Shown in pieces: positions 1-9,293 of a DNA stretch of 46,154 nt (position 1 is its first letter; each line of letters opens with the position of its first letter). The notes below the pieces were generated by a model that did no database searches, was not told the origin of the DNA, and saw only the letters and a list, made by a program, of their open reading frames with translations. The position numbers and the translations under genes are program-made. Origin of the DNA: Neoluteolibacter marinus (lineage in GTDB: Bacteria > Verrucomicrobiota > Verrucomicrobiia > Verrucomicrobiales > Akkermansiaceae); contig NZ_JACZFQ010000029.1 of assembly GCF_014904755.1 (NCBI RefSeq), positions 1-46,154 on the forward strand. Reading direction: 5' to 3'.

Positions 1-1
1 C

Positions 2-739
2 AATGGCATCCGCGCCACCCTGGGCAAGGGCCTGCCCGAATTCGTCGCCTCGGAACGCCCTGACATCCTCTGCCTCCAGGAAACCAAGGCCCGTGAGGAA
101 CAGGTCGAGCTGCCGCTGGAATTCGCCGGTTACCGCTCTTACTGGAACTCGGCCGACAAGGCGGGCTACTCCGGGGTGGCGGTTTTCACCCGCGACGAGC
201 CGGTCGCGGTCAAACACGGCATGGACATCGACGAGCACGACCGGGAAGGCCGGGTCCTCACCTTGGAATACCCCGATTTCCAACTGGTCAACGTCTACAC
301 CCCGAACGCCCAGAACGAGCTTCGCCGCCTCCCCTACCGCATGTCCTGGGACGAGGCCTTCCGGCTCTACCTCCTGTCGCTCGAAGCAGCGGGCAAGCCG
401 GTCATTTTCTGCGGCGACCTGAACGTCGCCCACCAGGAGATCGACCTCGCCCGTCCGCGCGAAAACCGCCGCAATGCCGGCTTCTCCGACGAGGAGCGCG
501 CGGGCTTCGGCAAGCTCCTCGACAGCGGATTCCACGACAGCTACCGCCAGCTCTATCCGGACAAAACCGGGGCCTACTCGTGGTGGAGCTACCGCGCCAA
601 CGCCCGCGCCAACAACATCGGGTGGCGCATCGACTACTTCGGGGTTTCCGGCAAGCTCCTCGACCGGATGAAGGATGCGGCGATCCTCCCCGATGTCACC
701 GGCTCGGACCACTGCCCGGTCACCTTGACCCTCGGCTGA
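2..739 (+). CDS. xth: Exodeoxyribonuclease III (5' partial)
   Basis: This is a Mg-dependent AP endonuclease and 3'-5' exonuclease of base-excision repair, a member of the endonuclease/exonuclease/phosphatase (EEP) fold. The frame is open from the first bases of the window, so the true start lies upstream; about 245 codons are visible. Family motifs appear in order: LQETK (metal-binding Glu), GYSGVAVF, NVYTPNAQ, GDLNVAHQEIDL (catalytic Asp/Asn), WWSYR followed by GWRIDYF, and the C-terminal SDHCPV with the catalytic Asp-His. Only the extreme N-terminus, including the first Asn motif, is missing. It converges on the secretin-like gene with about 31 bp between the stops and no obvious terminator. 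The identification is secure; the xth versus exoA naming is a convention. Confidence 0.93.
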   Translation, partial: NGIRATLGKGLPEFVASERPDILCLQETKAREEQVELPLEFAGYRSYWNSADKAGYSGVAVFTRDEPVAVKHGMDIDEHDREGRVLTLEYPDFQLVNVYTPNAQNELRRLPYRMSWDEAFRLYLLSLEAAGKPVIFCGDLNVAHQEIDLARPRENRRNAGFSDEERAGFGKLLDSGFHDSYRQLYPDKTGAYSWWSYRANARANNIGWRIDYFGVSGKLLDRMKDAAILPDVTGSDHCPVTLTLG

Positions 740-770
740 ACGCAGCGCCACCCTGCCCCCGACCAAAAAG

Positions 771-1982
771 CTACCGGGGCCGCCGGAACGGTCGTCCCGT
801 GGGATCGACCGCTGTTGGAGTGACCAGCAGCAGCGTGCGCGATCCGTCGGGGTTCGGCTGAGACTTCATGCGGGTGGCCGCGTCCGCCGTGAAGCCGGAC
901 AACTCGATCCGGCTTCTTTCCGCCGGTTCCACCTCTCCCCCGGAAGCTTCAGGCAGCTCCTCGCGCTCGACATAGGTCGCGTCGATCTTTTCCCCGAATC
1001 CGAGCAGCTCCGAAGTGATGCCTATGCTCAGCCGGTCGATCGTCACGGTCGCTTCCTCACCGCTGCGGGCCATGACCGAAGGCATGCTGATCAGATCCAC
1101 GCCTTTCATTTGGGCGAGTTTGCGGAGCATCAGATCGACCCCAACCCCGTCGACCACCGGATGATCTTCAGGCTCCCAATCCAAGCCCGGGGAAATACGG
1201 ATCAGCTTGGTTTGCAGCTTGTGTTGAACCGGCTGCTCGTCGGCCAGCGCCTTAACGAATCCAGCTACCCGGGCTTGGTCCGCAGCAGTCGCGGCCCCCA
1301 GATCCAGGCTGCTGCTCGACGCCCTGAAAGTGATCCGGCTTTCCGGATCCAGCGGCAGGCCGAGCGCCGCCAGCCTCTCCTTGGGGCCGAATCCCGAGGG
1401 GAATTCACGCCCCGCCAGGCTTGCCAGCCGGGACAGGAAATCCGGCGACACCTTCAGCTCCGTTTCCCCGCCCTCGCCCGTCGGCTTCTCGAAAACGAAC
1501 CGCGCGCCCTCCCTCCGGCACTCCAAGCCAGCCATGGCGGCCAGCATGCGGATCATCCCGTCCAGCGTCCCGGGCCTCAGTTTCAACTGCATCAGCGGAT
1601 CGATGCCGGGCGGCAACTCGAAGTCGAGAGCCACCGGCGACTCGCCGGACTCGTGGCAGGCCTGCTTGTAGCGGTTGTTCAATTCCTTGAGCGCCGAGGA
1701 AAGCGCCATTCCACGGATCTCGAAGGCCGGCAGGTAGAACTCGACAAGCCGAGCTGGACTGTGGCTGGGCGGCCGGGGTTCGCGATTGCGCGCCGTCACC
1801 TTGGTTGCCCGCCCTTCTTGCGGATCTCCGGACAGCCCGGTGTGAGCGCTCCGGCCCGACCGACTCTCCGCGCCCGCTTGCCCGTCAGCCTCCCCACCAG
1901 CTTGCCTTGCCAACCACAGCACCAACAGTCCGAGCGACAACAAGACTGCTAGGGTCGTCTTTTTCCTCATCCTCGCGAGCAT
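771..1982 (-). CDS. Secretin-like membrane-anchored protein
   Basis: About 403 aa. The N-terminus is a short basic stretch (MRKKT) followed by one hydrophobic segment rich in Leu/Val, so it is a signal anchor or signal peptide. Next comes a low-complexity linker, then a region resembling the short N-domains of secretins (FYLPAFEIRGMALSSALKELN), and a C-terminal part that resembles part of a secretin beta-domain (MPSVMARSGEEATVTI, ending LLLVTPTAVDPTGRPF). It is much shorter than a full secretin and no partner pilus or type II secretion genes are nearby, so pore formation is doubtful. The frame stays open to 2123, but that would overlap the helicase start. ATG at 1982 (MLARM) or at 1970 (MRKKT) is preferred. 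Exact function unknown; the secretin likeness is a moderate-confidence pattern call. Confidence 0.6.
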   Translation of the reverse strand: MLARMRKKTTLAVLLSLGLLVLWLARQAGGEADGQAGAESRSGRSAHTGLSGDPQEGRATKVTARNREPRPPSHSPARLVEFYLPAFEIRGMALSSALKELNNRYKQACHESGESPVALDFELPPGIDPLMQLKLRPGTLDGMIRMLAAMAGLECRREGARFVFEKPTGEGGETELKVSPDFLSRLASLAGREFPSGFGPKERLAALGLPLDPESRITFRASSSSLDLGAATAADQARVAGFVKALADEQPVQHKLQTKLIRISPGLDWEPEDHPVVDGVGVDLMLRKLAQMKGVDLISMPSVMARSGEEATVTIDRLSIGITSELLGFGEKIDATYVEREELPEASGGEVEPAERSRIELSGFTADAATRMKSQPNPDGSRTLLLVTPTAVDPTGRPFRRPR

Positions 1983-2070
1983 ATGGGTCCAGCCGACGGG
2001 GACAAGCCGAATGCTCGGCAAGCCTTCCCCGGTGCTTGAACCCGCCGCGAAAACCCCGAAGCTGCCCCGC

Positions 2071-4107
2071 ATGGCGCGCGAGTACACGCTGAACCGACGG
2101 ACCTCGGGACCGGCCTCCGGCATCGACTACCGGGCGGAGCTCAACGACGAGCAATTCGCCGCCGTCACCTCGCCACCCGGCCCGACCCTGGTCATCGCCG
2201 GCGCGGGCTCGGGGAAAACCCGCACGCTCACCTACCGGGTCGCCTGGTTGCTCGACCAGGGCGTCGATGCCCGCCACATCCTGCTGCTGACCTTCACCAA
2301 CAAGGCCGCCCGGGAAATGACCGAGCGCGTCCGCAGCCTCGTGCCGCACGATGTCTCGGCGCTGTGGGGCGGCACCTTCCACTCGATCGGCAACCGCATC
2401 CTGCGGCGCCATGCCGAAGAACTGGGATTCACGAAGTCGTTCTCGATCCTCGACCGCGACGACCAGAAGTCGCTGCTCTCCGGCGTCGTGGCCGCGCTCG
2501 ACATCGACACCAAAACCCGGCGCTTCCCGAAAGCCGACGTGCTGGCCTCGATGTTCAGCCTGGTGGAAAACACCGGCGAGTCGCTCGACGACGTGATCAG
2601 CGGCCGCTACCCCTATTTCGACGACTGGAGCGCGGAAATCCACCGCGTCCACGAAGGCTATGCGAAGCGCAAGCTCGACACCAACTCCGTCGACTTCGAC
2701 GACCTGCTGGTGCTGACCCTCAGGCTCTTCCAACAGAACGAGGAGCTGCTCGCCCTCTACCGCAAACGCTTCCGTCACATCCTCGTCGACGAGTATCAGG
2801 ATACCAACGCGGTCCAGAGCGAGCTGATCGACCTGCTCGCCGGCGACGGGGCCAGCGTGATGGCCGTCGGCGACGACGCCCAGTCGATCTACTCCTGGCG
2901 CGGAGCGGACATGGGCAACATCCTGTCGTTCCCCGAGCGCCACTCCGGGTGTGGCGTCTTCAAGATCGAGACCAACTACCGAAGTGTCCCGGAGATCCTC
3001 AATCTCTCCAACACCGCGATCCGGGCCAACCGGGCGCGCTTCGACAAGGACTTGCGGTCGTCGCGCCAGGAAACAGGCGTGAAGCCGGCACTGGTGCCGT
3101 TGGAGGACCCGTCGACCCAGGCTGCCTTCGTCGCCCAGCGGATGCTCGAGCTGCGCGACGAGGGCATCCCGCTCGAGGAGATGGCGGTGCTGTACCGCGC
3201 CCATTTCCAGTCGCTGGAAATCCAGATGGAGCTCACCACCCGCGGCATCCCCTTCGCGATCACCAGCGGTCTGCGCTTTTTCGAGCAGGCGCACATCAAG
3301 GACATCTCGTCCTTCCTGCGCTTCGTCACCAACCGCAGGGACGAAACCAGCTTCAAGCGGCTGGTGCTGCTGCTTCCCGGCATCGGGGCGATCGGCGCCG
3401 ACAAGCTGTGGCGCGACTGGCTGAAAAGCGGTGCCGCGCAAAGCGACGAAACTCCCGTCTGGTCGGAGGTCCTCGCCGCGATGAAGCCGCCCAAGAAGGC
3501 GGCGAAGCACTGGGAGCAGCTCGGCTACGTTCTCGACGAACTCACCCCGGGCGGCGTCTTTGCCAAGCCCGCCGAAATGGTCTTCAGTGTACTCGAAGGG
3601 CTTTACGCCGATTTCCTCCAGGCCTCCTTCGACAATTACGAGAACCGCCGTAGCGACATCGAGCAACTGATGGCCTACGCAGGTAATTTCGACGACGTGC
3701 TCGAGTTCCTCTCCCAACTCTCGCTGCTGGGGTCCGCCGACGGTGAGCCGACCGGCGACACCTCGGAGCGCGACGACGAGAAGGTCACCCTTTCCTCGAT
3801 CCATCAGGCCAAAGGCCTCGAGTGGAAGGTCGTGTTCCTGATCTGGCTCGCCGACGGCCAGTTCCCCAACGGCCGGATCCTCGAAGCCGACGACGCCGAT
3901 CAGCTCGAGGAGGAACGCCGCTTGTTCTACGTCGCCATCACCCGGGCGAAGGACGAGCTCTACCTGAGTTACCCCCTGATCAACCCGAAGTCGTACAGCG
4001 GCGATATCATCCAACGTCCGTCCCGCTTCCTCGACGACTTCCCGAAGGAAATGGTCGAGGAGTGGCGAGTCGGGCCGTCATGGGCGAATCCGGACGATCC
4101 GTTTTGA
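2071..4107 (+). CDS. UvrD/PcrA/Rep-type ATP-dependent DNA helicase
   Basis: Superfamily 1A 3'-5' helicase acting in repair, replication restart or plasmid replication. All core motifs are present: a Q-motif region (LNDEQFAAV), Walker A (AGAGSGKT), motif Ia (TFTNKAAREM), Walker B (VDEYQDTN), motif III (GDDAQSIYSWRGAD), motif IV (ETNYRS), motif V (SIHQAKGLEWKVVFL) and motif VI (RRLFYVAITRAKDELYLS). At about 678 aa it is somewhat shorter than classical UvrD/PcrA (about 720) and lacks a long C-terminal extension. The frame is open from an ATG at 2011. I favour the ATG at 2071 (MAREYTLNRR) because it sits closer to the usual N-terminal length; neither has a Shine-Dalgarno sequence. It is divergent from the secretin-like gene, with a very short intergenic gap. 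Confidence 0.93.
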   Translation: MAREYTLNRRTSGPASGIDYRAELNDEQFAAVTSPPGPTLVIAGAGSGKTRTLTYRVAWLLDQGVDARHILLLTFTNKAAREMTERVRSLVPHDVSALWGGTFHSIGNRILRRHAEELGFTKSFSILDRDDQKSLLSGVVAALDIDTKTRRFPKADVLASMFSLVENTGESLDDVISGRYPYFDDWSAEIHRVHEGYAKRKLDTNSVDFDDLLVLTLRLFQQNEELLALYRKRFRHILVDEYQDTNAVQSELIDLLAGDGASVMAVGDDAQSIYSWRGADMGNILSFPERHSGCGVFKIETNYRSVPEILNLSNTAIRANRARFDKDLRSSRQETGVKPALVPLEDPSTQAAFVAQRMLELRDEGIPLEEMAVLYRAHFQSLEIQMELTTRGIPFAITSGLRFFEQAHIKDISSFLRFVTNRRDETSFKRLVLLLPGIGAIGADKLWRDWLKSGAAQSDETPVWSEVLAAMKPPKKAAKHWEQLGYVLDELTPGGVFAKPAEMVFSVLEGLYADFLQASFDNYENRRSDIEQLMAYAGNFDDVLEFLSQLSLLGSADGEPTGDTSERDDEKVTLSSIHQAKGLEWKVVFLIWLADGQFPNGRILEADDADQLEEERRLFYVAITRAKDELYLSYPLINPKSYSGDIIQRPSRFLDDFPKEMVEEWRVGPSWANPDDPF

Positions 4108-4191
4108 TACGAGGCCCGGCCCCCTGGGTGACCGGACGGAATCCTGCCTGCCGTCACGGTCGACCTTACGCGATCACGTGAAGCCCTCACG

Positions 4192-4219
4192 TTGACCATG
4201 GCCCCGGGGCTGCTAGCAT
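4192..4219 (+). promoter_or_regulatory. Candidate sigma70-like promoter of the plus-strand EPS operon
   Basis: TTGACC at 4192-4197 (5 of 6 to the -35 consensus) is followed after 16 bp by TAGCAT at 4214-4219 (4 of 6 to the -10). It lies just ahead of the first glycosyltransferase start at 4248, implying a leader of roughly 20 nt. It is the only good match in the 140-bp gap after the helicase gene. Sequence match only; the gap also ends in a C-rich run right at the ATG. Confidence 0.4.
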
Positions 4220-4247
4220 CGGGCCGCCGCCCCCGGCGCCTCCCCCC

Positions 4248-5462
4248 ATGAGAATCCTGGTCCACGACTACGCCGGCCACGCCTTTCCCACCTCGCTTAG
4301 CCGCGCACTCGCGGCGCGGGGACACGAAGTGGTCCATGCCTTTGCCGGCAGCTTGCAAACTCCACGCGGGGACCTCCGGCACCATCCCGGGGACGCCGGC
4401 ACGCTCGAGTTCCAGGAGATCCCGATGGACCCCGACTACCCGCGATACAAATACTCGTTCCGGCGCCGCCGCAACATGGAGGTGCAGTACGGCCATGCTG
4501 CCGCAGAGTTCGTGCGGGAATGGAAGCCCGACGCGGTGCTGTCCGGAAACACACCGACCGAAACCCAGGAACCCATCACCCGCGCCACCGTGGAATGCGG
4601 AGGGCGCTTCTACTACTGGGTCCAGGATTTCTACAGCCTCGCCGTCGACAAGTTGCTGCGGAAAAAAATCCCCGTCGCCGGAGGACTGATCGGTGCCTGG
4701 TACCGCCTGTTGGACTCGCGGCAGTTCAAGCGCAGCAGCGGCATTGTCGCCATCACCGCCGACTTCACCCCGATCCTGGCCAGCGAGTTCGGGGTCGACC
4801 CCGAGCGCATCTCCGTCGTCCCGAACTGGGCGGTCATCGAGGACATCCCCGTCCTGCCGAAAGCCAACACCTGGTCGCGCCGGCACGAACTCCAGGACAA
4901 GTTCGTCTTCCTCTACTCGGGGACGATTGGCATGAAGCACAATCCGGCCATGCTCCTGGAACTCGCGAAACGCTTCAAGGAGGACGATTCCGTCCGGGTG
5001 GTCATCGTCTCGGAAGGGATCGGGGCCGAGTGGCTTCGACGGGAATCAGAAGCCGCCGGCCTGACCAACCTGCTGATCTTCCCCTACCAACCCTTCGCCG
5101 ACCTTCCCTCGGTCTTGGCCTCGGGCGACGTCCTGGTGGGCATCCTGGAACAGGAAGCCGGGGTGTTCTCGGTGCCGTCGAAAACCCTCAGCTATCTCTG
5201 TGCCGCCCGGCCGCTGCTGCTGGCCGTGCCGAAGGAGAACCTCGCCGCGAGGATCACGCGTGAACACGGGGCGGGCCTCACGGTGGCTCCGCGCGAGATG
5301 GAGGAGTTCATCGCCGCGGCAAAGTTTCTCCGCGACTCGCCCACCGAATGCGCGGAGTTCGGCCGCAAAGCCCGTGCCTACGCCGAAGCGACCTTCCCGA
5401 TCGAGAAGACCGCGGAGACCTTCGAGAAGATCCTGGCCTCGACACCGGGTGTGCCGGCCTAG
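4248..5462 (+). CDS. WcaI-like GT4 glycosyltransferase
   Basis: Cytoplasmic GT-B-fold glycosyltransferase of 404 aa that presumably adds a sugar to the lipid-linked exopolysaccharide repeat unit. The N-terminus (MRILVHDYAGHAFPTSLSRALAARGHEV) is a typical Rossmann start with a Gly/Ala-rich donor loop. The C-terminal half has the GT4-type stretch FVFLYSGTIGMKHNP and, later, VPSKTLSYLCAARPLLLAVP. In many GT4 enzymes the corresponding nucleotide-sugar-binding stretch is E-x7-E; here the first acidic position is replaced by VPSK, as in WcaI-like proteins. It is the first gene of a compact four-gene plus-strand set, with 15 bp to the next. The ATG directly follows a run of six C with no Shine-Dalgarno. 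Donor and acceptor sugars cannot be told from sequence. Confidence 0.8.
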   Translation: MRILVHDYAGHAFPTSLSRALAARGHEVVHAFAGSLQTPRGDLRHHPGDAGTLEFQEIPMDPDYPRYKYSFRRRRNMEVQYGHAAAEFVREWKPDAVLSGNTPTETQEPITRATVECGGRFYYWVQDFYSLAVDKLLRKKIPVAGGLIGAWYRLLDSRQFKRSSGIVAITADFTPILASEFGVDPERISVVPNWAVIEDIPVLPKANTWSRRHELQDKFVFLYSGTIGMKHNPAMLLELAKRFKEDDSVRVVIVSEGIGAEWLRRESEAAGLTNLLIFPYQPFADLPSVLASGDVLVGILEQEAGVFSVPSKTLSYLCAARPLLLAVPKENLAARITREHGAGLTVAPREMEEFIAAAKFLRDSPTECAEFGRKARAYAEATFPIEKTAETFEKILASTPGVPA

Positions 5463-5477
5463 CATCAACCGCACGCC

Positions 5478-6656
5478 ATGCGCTGTCTCTGGATCACCCG
5501 CCAAGACCCCCGCCCCGCCAACAGCGGGGAGCTGATCTATTCGCTCGGCATGCTCGAATCGCTGGCCGCGCGCCCGGAGATCGAGATCACCGTGCTCTGT
5601 CATCAGGCACCCCGGCCCGAAGAAGCCGCCCTTCCGGTCCGCTGGGAAATCCATGGCGAGATTCCCACCAGCCGCCTGAAGAGCCTCGCTTCCGGACTTC
5701 CGGCGGATGCTTTCCGGCTCGGCAATAGGCCCCAGCGCAACACCCTCACCCGCTTGCTGCAGGAATCATGGGACTGGGTCGTCATCGACCAGGCCGCCTG
5801 TGGCTGGGCTGCGCCGATGATTCCCGACGACGTGAAAGTCGCCTACATCGCCCACAATCACGAAGCGGAAGTCCGCCGGCAAGTCGCTGCGGACGGCACC
5901 GGCTCGCCGGCGATGCGCTTGGCGTTGAAGTGGGATGCCTGGAAGTACGGGCGGTTGGAATCGAACCTCTGCCAGCGGGCGGACCTGATCAGTGCCATCA
6001 CCCCGCGCGACGCCGACGCCTTCCGCCGCGAAGCGCCCGGCACGCCGGTCTGCATGCTGCCACCCGGATACAGCGGTGAAATCCCGCCGGGGCCACCGCG
6101 CGAGATCACCGCCGCGATGCCCCGCCAGGTGGTCCTCGCCGGCGCCTTCGAATGGCTCGCCAAGCGCCGCAACCTGGAAGCATTCCTCAAGGCCGCCGCG
6201 GTTCCTTTCCAACAGGCCGACATCCGCTTCCAAGTCGTGGGGAAGGCCAATCCGGATTGGTTTGCCTCCTTGGCCAGCCAGTATCCTTGGGCCGAATTCA
6301 CCGCCAATGTGCCGTCGGTGTCGCCCTTCCTCGACCAGGCCCGCATCGGCCTGATCCCCGAGGCCCTCGGCGGCGGCTTCAAGCTCAAGGCACTCGACTA
6401 CATCTTCCGCGGCCTGCCATTGGCGTCGGTGGAAGCAGCCTTGAGCGGAGTGCCGGTCGACCCACAGACGGAAGCGATTGCCGCCCCGGATCCGCAGACG
6501 CTGGCGCGGGCGATCGCCGCAAAGATCGACGACCTGCCTTTCCTCAACTTCGCGGCCTCCCGCGCGCTGGAGGCCTGCCGCGATGCATTTCATTGGCAGG
6601 ATCGTGGCGAAACCCTCGCCAAGGCGCTGGGCAACCCGGACTCGTTCCGGTCATGA
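5478..6656 (+). CDS. GT-B (GT4-like) glycosyltransferase
   Basis: 392 aa, probably a cytoplasmic glycosyltransferase of the exopolysaccharide assembly pathway. It begins MRCLWITRQDPRPANSGE, matching the WxTxxxPxPxxxGxxxYS pattern of sugar transferases that bind nucleotide sugar between two Rossmann domains. The C-terminal domain contains FQVVGKANPDW, then GLIPEALGGGFKLKALDYIFRGLPL, where a GGGxxxKxLDY motif replaces the usual GFG..xEAMA region of GT4. This motif form is common in Stp2-like GT4 proteins. The gene starts 15 bp after the preceding glycosyltransferase, and its stop overlaps the next start as ATGA, so the two are probably translationally coupled. Substrate not predictable. Confidence 0.72.
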   Translation: MRCLWITRQDPRPANSGELIYSLGMLESLAARPEIEITVLCHQAPRPEEAALPVRWEIHGEIPTSRLKSLASGLPADAFRLGNRPQRNTLTRLLQESWDWVVIDQAACGWAAPMIPDDVKVAYIAHNHEAEVRRQVAADGTGSPAMRLALKWDAWKYGRLESNLCQRADLISAITPRDADAFRREAPGTPVCMLPPGYSGEIPPGPPREITAAMPRQVVLAGAFEWLAKRRNLEAFLKAAAVPFQQADIRFQVVGKANPDWFASLASQYPWAEFTANVPSVSPFLDQARIGLIPEALGGGFKLKALDYIFRGLPLASVEAALSGVPVDPQTEAIAAPDPQTLARAIAAKIDDLPFLNFAASRALEACRDAFHWQDRGETLAKALGNPDSFRS

Positions 6657-8026
6657 GTGCCACCGGGCCAGATCCCGTCTCGGTTCCCGCCACCGCCGCT
6701 GCACCATGGGTGGAGAAGCTGCTGTGGGTCTTCATGGCCTCTTTCGCCTTCGACTACCGGGCTTCCCAGGCCCGTGAGGCAGCCGGAGGTGCGGGCATCG
6801 ACCAGTTGGTCTTCCTCGCCTTGTCGGTGTTCTCGACCCTGGGGATCCTCTACCTCGGCTGGCGCTACCTGCTGGTTCGTCCTGGCGCCTGGTTCATCCT
6901 GGGCTGGGGTGCGTTCCTCGCTTTCATGCTCGCCAATGCCTTCCTGCAAGGCGTGTCGCCCGGCCGATCCCTGCGGATCATCTTGCCGCTGGTGCTCTGC
7001 CTGGCGGGCATCATGAACGCCCACATCGCCGGCTGCATGGGTGTCCGGCCGTCGAGGATCGTCGCGCCGGTCCTGACCGCGGCCTGCGTCAACGTGATCT
7101 GGCGGATCTTCCACGGTTTCGTGTTCAAGGGCGTGACCCTGGAAACCGCGCGGGTCGAGGTCCAAAGTTCGGCCAACAACTGGATCGCCGGCTGGATCGG
7201 CTGCGCGCTGCTATTGCGCAAGCGCTTCCACTGGTCACTGCTGGTCGCGACCTCGGTGCTGTTCATCGGCATCTTCATCACCATCACCCGCTCGCTGCTC
7301 TTCCCGGTGATGGCATCGGCCTTGGCCAGCAGCCTCTGTTTCCTGCTGGGCAGCCGCTGGGGACTCTTCAGGCCGGTCGATGCCATGTGGCGGCTGCTCC
7401 CGGTTTTCGCCCTGACTTTCGTCGCAGTGCTCGGCATCGGAGTGGCTGCGGTGGCAGAACCTCTCCTGTTGGAACGTTGGAACGAACGCCTCTTCCACCA
7501 TGCCGAGGACCGCAACACCACCGAGGATATCTCGTATTTGACCCGCCGTGCGGAAGCAGACGGCATCGTCGAAATCCTCAACCGGGACCCGGTCCACTAC
7601 CTGCACGGCCGTGGCATCGGTGCATCCTACTACTGGCATCCCTCGTACATGCCGGCGATTCACCTGGTCTACCCACCCGACGAGGAGATCGGCGACGACG
7701 TCTGGTTCGCCGGCCACTCGACCTGGACCTATTCGCTTTTCTCCGGCGGGGTTCTCGGGCTGCTGGCCCATGTCGCCCTGATCGGCGGGGTCATGGTGGC
7801 ATCGATCTCCGCGGCCAGATCGAACGCGTCCGATCCCGGGCCGGACCAATGGCTGGCGTTTCTTCCCTTCATCGCGGCCTGCTGCCTGCTTAGCGAGACC
7901 CTGACCTCCAACCCTTTCGACGAAAGGCTCGCGGCCATGATTTTCGGCGTGATGGCCGGCCTCTCCCAAGCTTTCCTCGTGCGCGCTTCCTGGATCCACG
8001 CGCGACTTCGCCCCACCCTCCCATGA
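6653..8026 (+). CDS. O-antigen polymerase/ligase-like membrane protein (Wzy-like)
   Basis: 457 aa with about ten strongly hydrophobic segments, consistent with a polytopic inner-membrane protein. The layout fits the O-antigen ligase/polymerase superfamily: several N-terminal helices, paired helices around LLVATSVLFIGIFITITRSLLFPV, a long extracytoplasmic loop (roughly residues 265-350, with many charged residues, HGRGIGASYYW and GHSTWTYSLFSGG), then C-terminal helices. The GHSTW..SLFSGG loop is where Wzy/WaaL proteins carry catalytic His/Arg residues. The start is the ATG inside the ATGA overlap with the upstream glycosyltransferase; the frame itself is open much further upstream but only as a shadow of that gene. 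The stop forms a second ATGA overlap with the next gene. Polymerase is the likeliest role given Wzx, Wza and Wzc partners nearby. Confidence 0.72.
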   Translation: MSATGPDPVSVPATAAAPWVEKLLWVFMASFAFDYRASQAREAAGGAGIDQLVFLALSVFSTLGILYLGWRYLLVRPGAWFILGWGAFLAFMLANAFLQGVSPGRSLRIILPLVLCLAGIMNAHIAGCMGVRPSRIVAPVLTAACVNVIWRIFHGFVFKGVTLETARVEVQSSANNWIAGWIGCALLLRKRFHWSLLVATSVLFIGIFITITRSLLFPVMASALASSLCFLLGSRWGLFRPVDAMWRLLPVFALTFVAVLGIGVAAVAEPLLLERWNERLFHHAEDRNTTEDISYLTRRAEADGIVEILNRDPVHYLHGRGIGASYYWHPSYMPAIHLVYPPDEEIGDDVWFAGHSTWTYSLFSGGVLGLLAHVALIGGVMVASISAARSNASDPGPDQWLAFLPFIAACCLLSETLTSNPFDERLAAMIFGVMAGLSQAFLVRASWIHARLRPTLP

Positions 8027-9282
8027 CGTCCCCCCCGCCGGCGAAGACCGTCGCGTTGATCGATCCACTCTGGATCGGCCATCATCCGATGTACTTCTCC
8101 CAGTTCACGGCGGCCTTCCTGCGGCTCGGGGCGAATGTCATCGGACTTTGCCCGGATCCCGCTGAAGCGCTGGCCGGTGCCCGCATTGCAACGCTCGGCG
8201 CGATCCCCGACTTCGACGCCAAGGTCACCACCCATTTCCTGCCTTCCGGAAAGCGGAGTTGGTTCCGGGGGCGGTTCGAGGGAGATCCGTTGCGGACCTT
8301 CCAGCGCTGGAAGCGCTGCGCGGATGCTCTGTTTGAAGCCGAACTATCCTCCGGCAGGCGAACGGACCTGGTGTTTTTTCCTTACCTCGACAGCTACCTG
8401 AGATTCCTGCCCTTCCCTTGGGTTCCGGGGGCCACCTTGGGACGCCCGTGGTGCGGACTCTATTTGCGCAACCACCACCACGGCGAGGTGCCGGCATTGA
8501 AGAAATCGCTGCGGATGCTCGCCAAGGGCGACGCCCTGATGCGCAGCCCGCTCTGCCGCGGGATCGGCGTGCTTGACGAGCGCTTCGCCGAACCGCTGGA
8601 GCAATACACGGCGAAGCCCGTGCATCCCTTCCCCGACGTCACGGACTCCGGGCTGCCGGCGACACCCTATGCACTTGCCGAGGAAATCCGCGGCAAAGCT
8701 GCAGGTAGAAAAATCATCGGATTGATCGGACTCGAACGCCGCAAGGGGCTGCTCAACCTGCTGAATGTCGCCGAGAAGGCCCGGAACGGGAATCGCCCTT
8801 GGTTCTTCGTCGCAGCCGGTCGCTACGAGAAGGACGAGTACAGCCCGACCGAACAACAGCGGATCCAGCGCATCTCGGAGCAGATCGCTGCCGGGGAGAT
8901 CGACAACGTCCACTTCAATCCCGCCGCCACCCGCATTCCGGAGGAGGCGGATTTCAATTCCATCTTCAAGACCTTCGACGTCGCCTGGGCCGCCTATGAA
9001 AACTTCCAAGGCAGCAGCGGTGCCCTCGGCAAGGCGGCCGCTTTCGACATTCCCTGCCTGGCCAGCGCCGGCGAATGCATCGGCCATCGCGTCGAGACGT
9101 ATCGCACCGGCCTGACCATCGCCGAAGGTGACAGCGAAAAGGCCTTCGCGGCGATCGAGCGGATCCTGCAAGGCCGGGACTGGAACGACGAACCATTGGC
9201 AAGCGACTTCGCCCGCTTCCGGATTGACCATGGCTTGCCCCGGCTGGAGGCGCTGCTAGCCGGTTTTCTCCGCGGAGTTTGA
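8023..9282 (+). CDS. Putative GT-B glycosyltransferase
   Basis: 419 aa, the last gene of the plus-strand polysaccharide set, starting within an ATGA overlap with the Wzy-like gene. The N-terminus reads VALIDPLWIGHHPMYFSQF, a Rossmann start with a GHHPMYF acceptor-loop variant. The C-terminal half has KIIGLIGLERRKGLLNLL and later FDVAWAAYENFQGSSGALGKAAAFDIPCLAS, resembling the nucleotide-sugar-binding region of GT-B enzymes, where the family E-x7-E is replaced by a Gly-Ser-Ser-Gly-rich loop. Assignment rests on fold-type patterns and context rather than a strong family match. It converges on the MBL-fold gene with only 11 bp between the stops. Confidence 0.6.
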   Translation: MTSPPPAKTVALIDPLWIGHHPMYFSQFTAAFLRLGANVIGLCPDPAEALAGARIATLGAIPDFDAKVTTHFLPSGKRSWFRGRFEGDPLRTFQRWKRCADALFEAELSSGRRTDLVFFPYLDSYLRFLPFPWVPGATLGRPWCGLYLRNHHHGEVPALKKSLRMLAKGDALMRSPLCRGIGVLDERFAEPLEQYTAKPVHPFPDVTDSGLPATPYALAEEIRGKAAGRKIIGLIGLERRKGLLNLLNVAEKARNGNRPWFFVAAGRYEKDEYSPTEQQRIQRISEQIAAGEIDNVHFNPAATRIPEEADFNSIFKTFDVAWAAYENFQGSSGALGKAAAFDIPCLASAGECIGHRVETYRTGLTIAEGDSEKAFAAIERILQGRDWNDEPLASDFARFRIDHGLPRLEALLAGFLRGV

Positions 9283-9293
9283 AGGACCGTGCC

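Noticed and set aside
1885-4014. 709-codon minus-strand frame over the helicase gene
   Set aside because: The plus strand carries every SF1 helicase motif; the minus frame is low in signal and only an overlap shadow.
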